Assembly: GCA_003864495.1 (NCBI GenBank)
Contig: ML133471.1
Location: 2,974,257-3,038,256, forward strand
Reading direction: 5' to 3'
Length of the DNA stretch: 64,000 nucleotides
Source: Nemopilema nomurai
Taxonomy: Eukaryota; Cnidaria; Scyphozoa; Rhizostomeae; Rhizostomatidae
Below the pieces are notes generated by a model. It was not told where the DNA came from, made no database searches, and saw only the letters and a list, made by a program, of their open reading frames with translations. Within the stretch, counting starts at the first letter, position 1. The number at the start of each line of letters is the position of its first letter. Below are positions 1 to 12,800 of the stretch, piece after piece. The translations under genes were made by a program, and so were the position numbers.

Positions 1-99
1 TGATTGCTGTGGCAAATCGGTCTACTAGGATGAGCAGTGGTCTCATAGTAGAGCTCAACTTACACAAAGGTTTAGGGCGTTGATTGTAAAGTGAGGTGC

Positions 100-3000
100 T
101 TAGCCATCATCACTATTCCAATAATGAAGGCGTTTTTGACTCGGAAGGCCTAAAAACAATAAATCAAGTAAGCAAGATGTCTGAAAAATGATTACCAGAG
201 ATTCTCCAGGAGTCCTTCGTTGCTTCCACTCTCCCTTTCGAATGAGCTCTGCTAGCGTGGGTCTCATCTTCATCCTCAACCACCGGTATCCGATGACGGG
301 CAGAATGCAGACGACAGCCGTCAATAAAAGCGTCAGCCAGAACATTCCCGAGCCAAACACGTTGACCGCCATGCCGACATAGCCAACGCCGCCGACGGCT
401 AGCGAGTAGAAGGCAGAAGAATACAGCGTGAAGCTGAACATGAAGTAGAAGATGATGCTGCCCCAGATCACGAAATGATTCATCCACGTCCAGTACTGGG
501 TGTCCAAACTAATCTGTGGGTGATACAACAAGAAATAGTCCCTTCAAAAGCAACAGACTCCAACTAGTTTGTCACAGTTACAACCAATTAAATTTAAGGT
601 GCAAAGATAAATAGCGTTAGAAAGTGCTACTGTCATTGTCCCTTTATTGATTACAAATTTACACAACTAGTCATTCAAAATTTGTTACTCGTGGTAATGA
701 TCGAGGAATGCAAAAGACAAGGGTGGGTTTACATTCTTCTATGTACAAGCCAGCACAAAGCTTCTAGACAACTCCCCTTTTTACGTCTGGCACAAGACCA
801 AGCCACAAAAGCTTCCAATTCAAAACCAACAGCCGGAACAATTGAAGTGAAACTTGACGCTTTGGGATCCAGGTCCACAAAAAATTTGCCAAAGTACCAC
901 AGAGAAACAAAGTACAAAAGGCGGGAACTGGATAGAAAATAGAAAATGGGCGATTGCGAATTTTGGTAGCACTCCTTTGGTGAGAAGTGTAAAGGTGCCA
1001 ACTGATCGAGTACTACATTGCTTTACCTGCAGGTTAACGATGACAACTAGACAGCAAGCGACAGTCGTCGAAAAGAATTCTGTGTCACCCATGTCGATGC
1101 CATCTGGAGACGTCGCTCTGTGAAATACGCCATACGGGATGAAATAGAGCAAAGCCGACGTCACTATTCCGTGCAGCAGTTTCATTGTAAAAGACTTCTT
1201 GTTGAAAAGAATGTTCTTTTGACCAGGAACATACAACTTTGGGTTGTCAAGGCAGAGCTTTTCATCGACATCCTGGAAAATGACAATTGCTCGACTGAGT
1301 TGATGGTTTCATGCTGGACCGTAACGTCGCAAGAACGGCAGCATTAGACTAATTTGCATACTTAAAGTGACAATACTTGATTTGAAGATCACATATTATT
1401 TGAAGAATTAACCAACACGCCCTAGCCGGAATAAATGAAGATCAATTTAAACGAAATAATCATATCCTGTACATAAAAATATCACAAAGTAGCAGGGTGG
1501 TATGAGTACCGGCGACTGCCAATCAAATCTGAGTGTCGGCAGCACGCCTAAAGCTAAACCAGGCCAAAAGTAACAGCTTGCAAAATAGCCTCTCTCCAAA
1601 CTTGACGGTTCAAAGGTTCAGCCACTTGTCAACAATAAGATGCATAATATTATTTGAAATGAATAGATCACCTTGTCAAAAAGTCCGAGGGCCAGTACCG
1701 GACATGACGTGAAACAAACGTTGTAAAATGAAATGAACCAAGCGTCGTAGAGAGTCTAAAAAAAGATGGCAGAGACCCAATAACAAATCACATCTTGACT
1801 TGCAGGGAACAGAAGAAATCGCTGAACATACTTATTTAAAAAGGCTTCGAATCCCGCTAGTATTTTCTTTTTCAAAATTCCAAGTTTTTTATTTTCGGCG
1901 TCTCATTTATCCGACCAAACTAGTTAAATTATTTGCCTTATTAAGCTGGGAAGGAAACACGGACACTTAAAACCAAATCTAGTCACACGATAAAAATTAC
2001 ACAGCAAAAGAATTAAACAAACTGTGTTCGCAGCTAGTAAATTTAAGAAAGAGAAATCACTCTTTCATCCTGAAAGGATGAGGGGTTTGCGATTTCTAGA
2101 TAGCTCCATTCTCCATATTTGCAGCGCAACAAATAGGATAAAAACATGCATGTGTATCGAATAGCACCTACAGCTGCGCGTGTTTAGACAGACTTGCGTG
2201 TATTCTGCGACTGAAAGCACAGCAAACACCAAGAAATCTGCGCGCAAGCATGAGAACAGAATGAGGACATTCAAGGGATGAAATTTCATCTGCCTGATTT
2301 GGCTGGATCTGCTGGAGTCTTACGCAAAGTCTGATTTGCCAATAGAAATCGGCTCGTCTTAACAAAACATTCAATCTTCCAAGAAAAGCAGACATCTGAA
2401 ACTTGATACATGATTGTGGAAGCAAAGGTCCGCCGAAAAAAGGAAGCCCGTGGATGGAAAATAAAGTGCTTTAAAGAACGTTAATGGAACGCAAGCTGCA
2501 CCCAATAGCTTCCATTGACTTTTTCATTCGAAATTTTATGAACGCAAAACGCAGAGAAATCAAAACGCAAACTTTTTTTAGATCTCCAGCGGGGCCAAAG
2601 CCGTCTGATACTATTTTATAGCCAAGAAACTGGCCTTTGAATCAAATGGCCCTTTGCTCCTTAGAAGAAGAATTTATGACAGCGGTTTCCCATATGCCAG
2701 ACCGTACATTTTACCTTTTGCGACATGATACGACCCTACTAGGTCAAAAACTCGGCAGTTACTGGCCGGGATCCTCGCTATTTTAAAGCATGTGATCCGA
2801 CCTTTCGTTCTAGACTGCCTTCAGCATCCGCGCTATTTTGAAGCTGTTGCTTAACAGGCATACACTGCCACCAACACCGTATTGATTCGTTTTTATACCT
2901 CTTTTCTTTAAATTATTCCCTATTAAATTAAAGCATCGAGCGCTTCAAACTGTGCAGCATGATATTTTTGCTTATGACGCCATAACTTGGGCAAAGTAAA

Positions 3001-3862
3001 AAGCGACAATGTATTCTATGACTTAGCGTTGCCCACAAAACCAGTAGAACAGCTTTGATACCGGAAGATAGAAATGGCAGAAAGCCAATGAAAATGGCTT
3101 TTCAAAAACAACGAGCGATGGGCACGGGCAGCGCCTCCTTATATGTGGTTATGGAAACGGACTCCAATTCATATTGGTCCTAGCTACCCAGAAATCGAAC
3201 GTAAATGTGGCATGGGCATAGTTCATTTCACCCGCTTGTACATGAAATATCCATATTCACAACAAGACACCAGGCAGAGTCATAAATTGCGCCATGAGAT
3301 GTGATAGCTGCTTTCAAATCTCCAGGGTCAGACAAGTCTCAACTGAATGGAAACCAAGTTCATGCAAGCAGCCCACAGCTAGTTCAGCCTCCCCAGCATA
3401 TCTTACACCCCTTAAGCATTTCCAGTTGATACTCAAAGACAATTATAGAAAATTTGTCGCTAATCTTATACCAATTCAAATAATAACGTCAAAAATGAAA
3501 CAGATGTACCAAACAAGAACAACATGCTGCTAAATAGAAATGCATCGAGTGCACGAGTCAACAGAGCATATAGTCAAATGACGGGATATAGACACAAAAC
3601 TATGGCACAGGTAGGGCTCCGAAAGAGTCTGAAAATTGTCGTATCATTAGCCAGTTTGTGTCACTACGTGTAAAAGAAACAATTTATTTTCATAAACAAG
3701 CATCTTTGTGTTTCACATACCTGAGCTGAAAAGCCAACGAATATGTTGAACCAGAACTGACATAGTGTGAATGCGAAATTTTTGTAGAAGAAATAATTTA
3801 GAAATTTGCTCATTCTTAAATATGACCATCTACCATGAACCAGAAGCAGCTTTTCCAAAAAC
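100..3862 (-). CDS. ATP8B: Flippase exons 35-38: C-terminal membrane helices
   Basis: Exons at 3721-3862, 1672-1755, 1027-1272 and 196 (or 100)-513 cover residue 906 to the end. Exon 35 reads [17 protein letters not shown] and FYKNFAFTL; exon 36 [16 protein letters not shown]; exon 37 [16 protein letters not shown] and a helix ending VIVNLQ; exon 38 [17 protein letters not shown] and two further helices. In exon 38 the last recognisable sequence is [12 protein letters not shown]. After it, a possible donor (GTAATC) stands at 195-190; if unused, the frame reads 31 more codons to TAA at 100-102. A 1.9-kb intron, 1756-3720, separates exons 35 and 36, and I see nothing coding in it. Confidence 0.88.
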
Positions 3863-6800
3863 CTGCAAAGAATGGCAAAAATTTACATTGAATTTGCTAC
3901 ACACTCGGAAACTCACCCTAGAGTGTGCGAGTGCATAAATCCACAATAACGAGTACTGTTAACCTTAATGGACACTGAAAGCTGCTTCGTTTCTATACAC
4001 ATGCAAGTATCCTCTAACAACAGTTTGAACGCTCAGCATTTAGGACTACGTGCAAAATATCATATCCCCTTGAAGATCGCCAACCACAAATCAAATTAAC
4101 TTCCTTAACTCTCCTTATATATTCTACATACACAACTGTACAATTTTGTCAAACTCGGCTGTAACGAAATTCGTACAAAAACGAAACACTCTTTGTCAAA
4201 CGAAATTCGGAAATCATTTGTTACCTAAACTGAGCAATGGAGAAGTCAGATGCAAGCACTGCCTGCATACCCTCTTGCCCGCTGATGCCTACTCCAATAT
4301 GTGCGGCTGAAACAAACAAACATCTTTAGGTAGATCCTTTTAGCCAGCATGCCAGGCGACAAAAATGACGTCATTCAGTTTCAAGAGTCGGAACTCAAAT
4401 TAAGAAATATACATAAATCCTTCCGATAAACGATATAAAACATTTTCCCTTCTTTAACTTTAGAGTGTTGAGTAGCGGGTCACTGTTAAACTTGCGTAGA
4501 AGCGTGCGGAGAGGTTCAACGTGGGTCTCTCGTTCCATTGGCTCGTTAGCGCAGGTAAGAAGCGCTTACCTTGAATCATGCTGACGTCATTTGCACCGTC
4601 ACCAATCGCCAGAGTAGTTGCCTTGACGTGTTTCTTGATAAGTTCGACTACCATTGCCTACGAAACCAAGAGAAGTTGTTAACATTTGAATTTTAACTGT
4701 TTGGTGCAACAGGAACACGTACATTTTAGAGTCTATCAACTAAATATACTATATAACTCAAGGTGAAAACTTAAGGAAACAAGTTTGGTGCACGTGACAC
4801 TCGGCTTATATTAGATTGCATGGGAAAAGTCGAAATAACTCGGCGTCGATGGCCTACCTTCTGGAGTGGAGTCACGCGGCAGCAAATCACTGCCTTACAG
4901 CACTTTGCCAGTTCAAGAAACTGCAGCTCCAAACTCTTATCCAGAGCATACACCTAAGGAGGGTTTTCAAAATTACTTTCAGCCGTACAATTAGATACTA
5001 CTCCAAACTAACCAAAGTCTAGCGCTAACAATGGAATGTTGCAAACTCATTCGATGCGACAGATGCCACTTACCAGGCTGTTTCCGTTGATAACGAGGCC
5101 GTAGCCAGACTTTGGTTCCAGCTCGGACACTTCTTCAACCTATGAATGGAGAAACAGGGCAAGTAAATGCATCTAACTCAAAAAACACTTTGAGAGGCGA
5201 ACGACATTCGGCCATACATCGAAAAGCATTAAATACTTACACGAGATTGTGTAATGCGCCTACCTGGTTATCAGAGAATGTCACGTGGCTTCCTCGTCGC
5301 GGCGTGATCCCTTTCAATTCAACATTGTGTTCCTTGTTCGCAAAGGGCGGAGACGAGGTGTCAATCTTCGATTTGAACGAATCCATCTGACTTACAACGC
5401 TTTGCTTGTCTTTACCATTTATGATAAAAACATCAAACATATTCTCGGTCAGAAGCATGCACGAATAGCCGATGTTGATGGCTGTTTCTAGAAGTCGAAT
5501 GCACAAGATTTACAACACACACTAGAAGACCACGAGAAAATGTCAAATGTAGTAGTTGTCTATGAGAAGTTGAGTACAAATGGTTCTTCTGATCATTTCT
5601 GCATTATGTTTGGTTATATTGTATGGTTATATGTTGGGCTTTTTGCATCATGTTGTGCTTGATGTTACGTGTTTCATGTGGCATTTTGGAAGTTGCATGT
5701 TGTAGTATACTTTTTATGCCGTGTGGTATTGTAATGTACTGATACGGTTTAGGCTGTCAGGCATTCAGTTGTGTTATTTGCTGAACTCTTTTAGGCTGTC
5801 AGGCATTCAGTTGTGTTATTTGCTGAACTCTTTTAGGCTGTCAGGCATTCAGTTGTGTTATTTGCTGAACTCTTTTAGGCTGTCAGGCATTCAGTTGTGT
5901 CATTTGCTGAACTCTTTTTGAAAAAAACTTACATAAATTGATAATAAGGAAATCGAAATAAACCGACTTACCTTGCTTATCTCCTGTCAACACCCAAAGG
6001 TTGATGTTAGCCTAAAATTAGAGAAACAATGGAGCCACATCAATGTTTGATGCTAATTCTCCAATTTTTGGCTTAATATCAAGCAGCTGCTGGAAGTAAA
6101 CGAAATAGACCTAAGCTGGGTTAGTCGCCGTGTGGAAACGATTGTGGCACAAGGAACCAATCACTATTGCAACAAAAATTCGTATTGCAACAGTCCTATT
6201 CAATCTTAAAATCACTGGCTGATGAATTAACAATATAACATTCATTCTTAAAAACTTAAAATGTCACTTACAAAGCAAGGCTCAACTATGATAAGCATAT
6301 ATAAAAAGAAAGACATAATCCAGCATTCAGCCATTTTCGTTAGACATTAATGCTTTTGTCTTCATAAAGCTCTCTCGTTTGCATTTATGGGTGTCGGAAC
6401 ACCACAACGTAAGAGACTTCAAGAAAATAACAATTCGGTCTAATGTTTGTCAACCAATTCCATACCTCTGCGAGGTTTGCGATCGTTTCCGGCACTCCGT
6501 CCTGCAGCTTGTCCTCAATGGCCGTGGCACCGATCAGCACCATGTCCTGTTCGATTTCTTCGAAGAGCTGCAAGAATTGTAAAGAACAAAATTCGTCAGA
6601 TAGGGTAGAAGAACGTGCTTAGAAGATCACCTCGAACTGTAAAACTCACTCAGTTTTGAACATTAAAAATGGATAGAAACTGTTGAGAGAATTGTTTGGA
6701 GACCACTTGAAAACTTGCCGCTAACTTAAAACAATAGATATCATGTGCACTTTAACAAGTGGGGCTGCTCATGGAAACTTTGCCATTGTTTGCAAAAATT

Positions 6801-9800
6801 CAGCTACGTTTATTTCCACCCCGCAAGTACAGTCTTCCTCTGAAACAGAATTGCTGGATTGACGATTTCACTTTTAACATTGTCTGATTGTCACTGCACT
6901 TGTTATTGAATCTTTACTATGCCTGATGCAAGCATGACTCAGGAATTCGTGAAAGCATAGTCTAGTGTGGATGATCCCTGTGTTCCTGGATAGTCTAGTG
7001 CAGATGATCCCTGTGTTCCTGGATAGTCTAGTAAGGTGCATGTATACCGTACCCATGTAGACTGGCAAATGCATTGGCATGTTTGTCGAATTTCAAATGA
7101 GTTCAGTTATTCTAGTCAACAGAACACAAGTCGCATACGTCCATGTAAGATAGATTGCAGTGAAACGTGTTTATACTCAATGAAAACAGACAGAACGATT
7201 AATCCTTACCTTGGCAACCATTTCATCTCTGTTATCTAAAGCACAGCTAAAAAGAAATGGCGTAGCTGACATTCTGACCCACAATGATTCTTGATAACAT
7301 ATTGTTCATAAGTTGGTTAAAACTTTAATCGAGAACAATAGTTAAAGCAGCATTCTATTTCAAGATTTCGAATGGAGATTTTCTTCAGAACTCCGCCATC
7401 CGACTACTAAATTATGTTGGGAATACCAATGTCATCTCAAAAACAATAAATTTTCATTAAACATTAGCTTCAACAAAGCTAAACATAGAAAAATGTTTCC
7501 ACAAATGAAATAAAAGGAAAGCTTTATGTACTATAACCAGGCTACACAAACACGTGTGGAACAGCAAAATCCAAAGCATAGACGTTTAAAGAAAACACTC
7601 CATCTCAAAATTCCACATGCCATAAGGGCAGGAAAAATACCCATAGACAGATTGCAAAACCATAAAGCGCTTCTTTTAACTTCAATTGTCTGTTGAGGAC
7701 AATACGAAATGAGGATGGCAGACAAATCCTATTGCTTCTAACCAATGTTTTTAGCACGGACAATGGTACAATCAAATTAGCGAATCGACCTGATTTGGAT
7801 TGGAATGCCAAGTTAGAAAGCCGCAAAATACGTCGCTGCCAGCAGGATAATTATAAATTCAAACAATACCATAGAAACAGTAGCAGAGGAGAGCTGATGG
7901 AGTGGACAGGTGAATCACCTTGCGTCTTTGTAAGCTTTTGACCATTCGCTGAACATGTCTTCGGGGATTTCCTTGTAAGCCAGGCAAAGAGTACGCAGTC
8001 CGTTGCAGGCAAACAACTGAAAAAACAACAAAATTTAGCAGTGGTCGACGGAAGTGTTGTTGTAATCATCATTAAGACATTTAAACATGTTTCCAGGTTT
8101 TGCTTCTAAGGACTAACATCACTTGCTAATAATTTCTGTGGCATCTACTTCTACCGTATTTCTTGATCTCCTTGGACAGTTCTTATGAAATGGAGTTGCG
8201 AATTCTTGAACACCCCTCCCCAGTTCAGAGCTTACAAACACCTAAGATTCAAATGCTTTGCAAGTCTACTTTTCATGCTGACATTATTTCAGTTTTGATC
8301 CATCGCACGTCCAACTATGAAGGATCCCTGATTGAATTCGCAGTTTTAAATGCAGCAGGAAAGCGAGCCCCGTCAGCTTTCACGAGATTTAATCGAAAAG
8401 CCAGGCAAGATTTTGGTCAAGTTTTTTGCAACGTTATAGAGTAGCGAGGGACTATATAAAATTTAAATCAAAGGGTTTATTTCGAAATTCGTAGCCTTGT
8501 ATCCCTATCCGAAATTTTGCAGGCCATATAAGATGACAACAACCAAGATTAAAGGGAAGGAAGCTGTACTGGCAGTAAACCCATTTCAAACAGTTTTTTA
8601 AGTGAGCACAGTGGCCTAAGCACAAGGAAAAGAACAAACAAAGTGTGAGTAAGAAAAGTTACATCGAGATGCATTTGAGTGTCCTCCTTTAAGCGGACAT
8701 TGTCGTTAGCGAGCCTCTCGTATATGACTGTGTCTGAAAAGGAAATTGGCATCATCACGGTAAGGTATGACCCAAGACTTCACGAAGTTCGTGAGAAAGT
8801 TGACAAATTGATACATTGCTTTAATATAAATATAAAGTTTACATTTTGGAGAGGAATTTCACAATGTTCTCTTTGTTTTGATAAATTCTCCAACTGCAAG
8901 AAATCTACACATCCATGAGAACTGAGGTGATGGCCTTTCCGTCAATATTTCCAGAAGAGAGCGCTGGTTAAAAACTATGAAAACGTTGAGGGGGGGGGCT
9001 AAATTTGAAGCACAAGAAATGAAACCTATTTAGCAAAATAAGAATTGTGAGACCGAAAGCAAAAAAGACTTTGACTAGTTGTGGCTGTTAAAGCAAGAAG
9101 TTGAAAGAACGAGGGAACACTATGCAGGGAATCTTGAACCAAGTACCCGGAGTCTGTGGGAAGCATTGATAACCCCCGTCCTGAAGCATAGGAATCCTCT
9201 GCTGTGATTGAGGGCAGGCAGTTCAACATTTCTCTAAAGTGAATATTAACATTCGATCAGTAGGGACTGCCTTTGTGTATGGTATGGAGGAAGGGCATTC
9301 AGGACAGATGGGGGAGGGGTCTAGGGAGAGGTCTAGGGCTTGGGGATGGGCCTGCGTGACAAGCAACTAATCTCACCAGCGCCTTTGCAGTATAACTTGA
9401 TTCTGCCATCTGAATCTTTTACGATAACCTGAAGAGGAGGACAATTGCACGCAACATTAATGAGTACATTCGAGAATTGACGATACTGTTGCCACAAAGC
9501 ACTTGGTCTGTAATAATGCATTGCATAAAAGCAAAAAAACTCATCCAAGGCAGTAAAGCCCGCATATTCAACACTAAACGAAGTGGAGTAAATCAAGTCA
9601 AAACCCAATTCGACCTTTGAGGACGACATCCCATCTTCAATACACAAAAAAATTTTATCGCGGCAAACTTACCGACATGCGCTTTCGAACATTATCGAAA
9701 TCCAAAATGCATAGAAGCTCGTAATTCTCCTGCAGAAGGAAAATTAATAAGAAGGTGTGAACTACTTTGCTAGCAAATTTACCATTATGAACATATGCTC

Positions 9801-12800
9801 ATGACAAGTATACGAAAAAAACCAAAAGATAATGAAAAGAAACGGATGGGAAAGTGAAAGTTTTGATTAGGTTGGTTTTGTGCTATTCTTCTGGCACTTC
9901 TTGCGCAACTTCACATCCCCCAAATACCACGCAATCCAGCTGGACCTCTTCGCAGCATCACATCAATGGAGCCCCGATTAAAGACAGGCACAACAACTTG
10001 AAACCCAACAATAAATCACCTCGTTGCCGTTAACTTTGATTGTTATGGTATTTGGCGTCCGGCGCTAAAATGAAAATGAAGAAAAATAACCACGAAATCA
10101 AAAGAATCATTCAAAATATATTCTACATGACAGTACATAAAATAGATTGCTTGAGATTAAAATGAAAATGTTTCTATACATACGGGACGTGTGTCATTAG
10201 CACACAAGTACCATAAAGGCAACGAGGAGTTGTTAACCTTACTACAATTATAATGTCCGCAGGCTCATAAATCCATACTGCATGCTGGAATCTTTCCCTA
10301 ACTTTGCTGATCAACAAAGGGAACATCATAGATTTGTTCCACGGAAACAGAAGTAGCCTACTTTTTACAGGCAAATCGGTACAATGTGTGGTTTGATATG
10401 AAATATTAAAAACTCAATGAAATATCATGAAATATCAAACAAACAAACAACAAGGGATCAAAATAAAAAGTAAAAATGGTAAACAGCAGGTTAACTAACC
10501 AAGAAGACGAATCCAAAGTTTCTGGCTGCACTAACAAGAGCTCCTTCGTCTGGGGACTGGGCTTGGTACTCCAGTAAAGCTATCAAGCAAGAAAACAAAG
10601 CACCACTCAATATCCTAGAGCTCTTTATCTGGAGAAAAATGATTTCTAGGTATAAGGCGGCTTTCCCTGCAACAATACTCCTATTACCAATTACGGACTA
10701 CAAGGTAATGAGCTGGGGAGCGCAGACTGCTTCTAAATCTTATTGCGAGAAACGATATCTGGCGTTCTATGGTTTAATAAGACAGGCCTGAAATCCATAC
10801 GTACATCTGACGAAAACTGGATAAAGTTTCCGTTTCCAATTAAAGGACCTGTTTCCCAAAAAAAAGGTCCACAAAGGTTTGAAGAAAAAAACATAAAAAC
10901 ATCTAACAACGAGCGGGACAAATTTGACAGTGGAAAAACGAGAGTAGCTTACGAGTGTCTTGAGTCTCTGCTGCTGGGACGAAATCTGTAGGAAGATGGA
11001 CGGTTAAGAAGAATAATGAGTTTAATAATTAATTAATAATTGGAATAATAAGAAGATTTATAAGTTTATTTTAGCAGAAAATCAGTAACACTGTTGGTGA
11101 TAAGCGAATAACAAAACAATTCTAAACTCAACAAGGAGATCACAAGAGTTTTACATTTGAATTCATGAACACGACATGAGTATTAATTGTTTCCATAAGA
11201 CAGTTACACAAGAAAGAATAACATTAATCACTTAATTTTTTTATTTATATGATTCGCCACAAAACCCATTCGACCTCTAATCTCTGTTTAAATGACTAAA
11301 GCTAAATATGATTGAAGTTTTGGATGGAATACATTAACTGAAATCACACACTGAAATCTTTGCCAGTGAAAATAATTCTAGTTTACTACATTAGTTGCTT
11401 TGGTATATCCTTTAAAGTGGCATGATGTGGCTTGAAATAGCAGCCATGCCTGCTGAAATATGGCTTGATACGATCGAGTGCGATAAGACACGACTAGCAT
11501 ACCAACTTCATCTCTTTCTTCAACCATGACAGTATGACACAAGGCAAGAAGGCGAAAAAACTCAATCGCAATCTGAAAGAAAATAAATCAAACTAATGGA
11601 ACGACGTATTCGGGTGAATATAAGAAAGTATCAGGCAATAAGTGGAATGAGAACGTGCAAGGCGGATTGAAAAAAAGTTCTAAAGCCATTGACGGATAGC
11701 GATAAAATGTAATGACCAATCCCAGAATTGCTACCAACAAAAATAGACAATAATTCTGAAAAAGAAAGCATTCCTTTGAGAAAACAGCCAGGAAAAAGTA
11801 GAAAAGTACTAACAAAAATATTAGAAAATTGTATTGTTCAAAGTATTGCCAGGGCTCTAGTGGCAGAAACTCTGCAAGGGATGCTACAAATCACCAAACC
11901 TCGTTCTTCTCTAATTCAGAAATCAAAGTACGATCGTAGAATTTGAACACAGGATCCGCATACGGATTGCTTGACAGGTCAATAGGCTGCTTCTGCAAGA
12001 GAAAAACAGGGACGCAAATTAACACCAAAGGGTTTTGTTTTGGCATGGCTCTGCTAGCTTAACAAGGCTCGGAAAGAGCATACCGCATTGTATATCAAGT
12101 TGAGGCGCAAGTCATCATTGGAACGAGGCATAGTCCTTGACTATCCATTAAGGAAAGGGATGACAGCTAACCATGTGTGTCCGTTAATTTCAGCATACGC
12201 AAGTATAAATAACAGCATGTACACTTCTGCGCGTGTACACATTCTGCGTGTGTTGAAATCTGTGTGTGTTCAATTATGCGTGTGTTCAATTCTGCTTGTT
12301 TTCAAATAAAAAAATTGCACACTTTAAGTAGTCACATTACCGTGTTTGAGAACATGTTCTCTGATGAGACAGACTCTATCTTCATGTTGTCAATGTCTGG
12401 GTCGGGATCTTCCTCTTCGTGCCCTGTAAAAAGCAACATTAAATGTTAACACTCGAGTCATTCAGGTGGGGGACCTGCTTAACTATATTGACAGAATATT
12501 GCTTCGATTGATTCGCTGCAGGCTCAAAATAGGAAAAAGAAAATGAGGTTTTACCGTATAGTTTTCCGTTAATTGAGCATTCCTTGAAGGTCATGACATT
12601 CTGCGTAAGGGTACCAGTCTGGAAAATTAATAAGTCAACTATATTTTGGACAGTTATTTGGTAGACATGCTCAGTCAAAAGTTAATGTCGAAGATGCATG
12701 ACATTCCAAATAGAATAAAAGCAATAACGACTTCTGAGACTACGCATCAAATTAAAATGCAATGCCGAGAAAATCTGGTATCAATCTGGTATAAACCTTT

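Noticed and set aside
5721..5921. 66-codon frame over the 42-bp array
   Set aside because: Repeat by-product in an intron.
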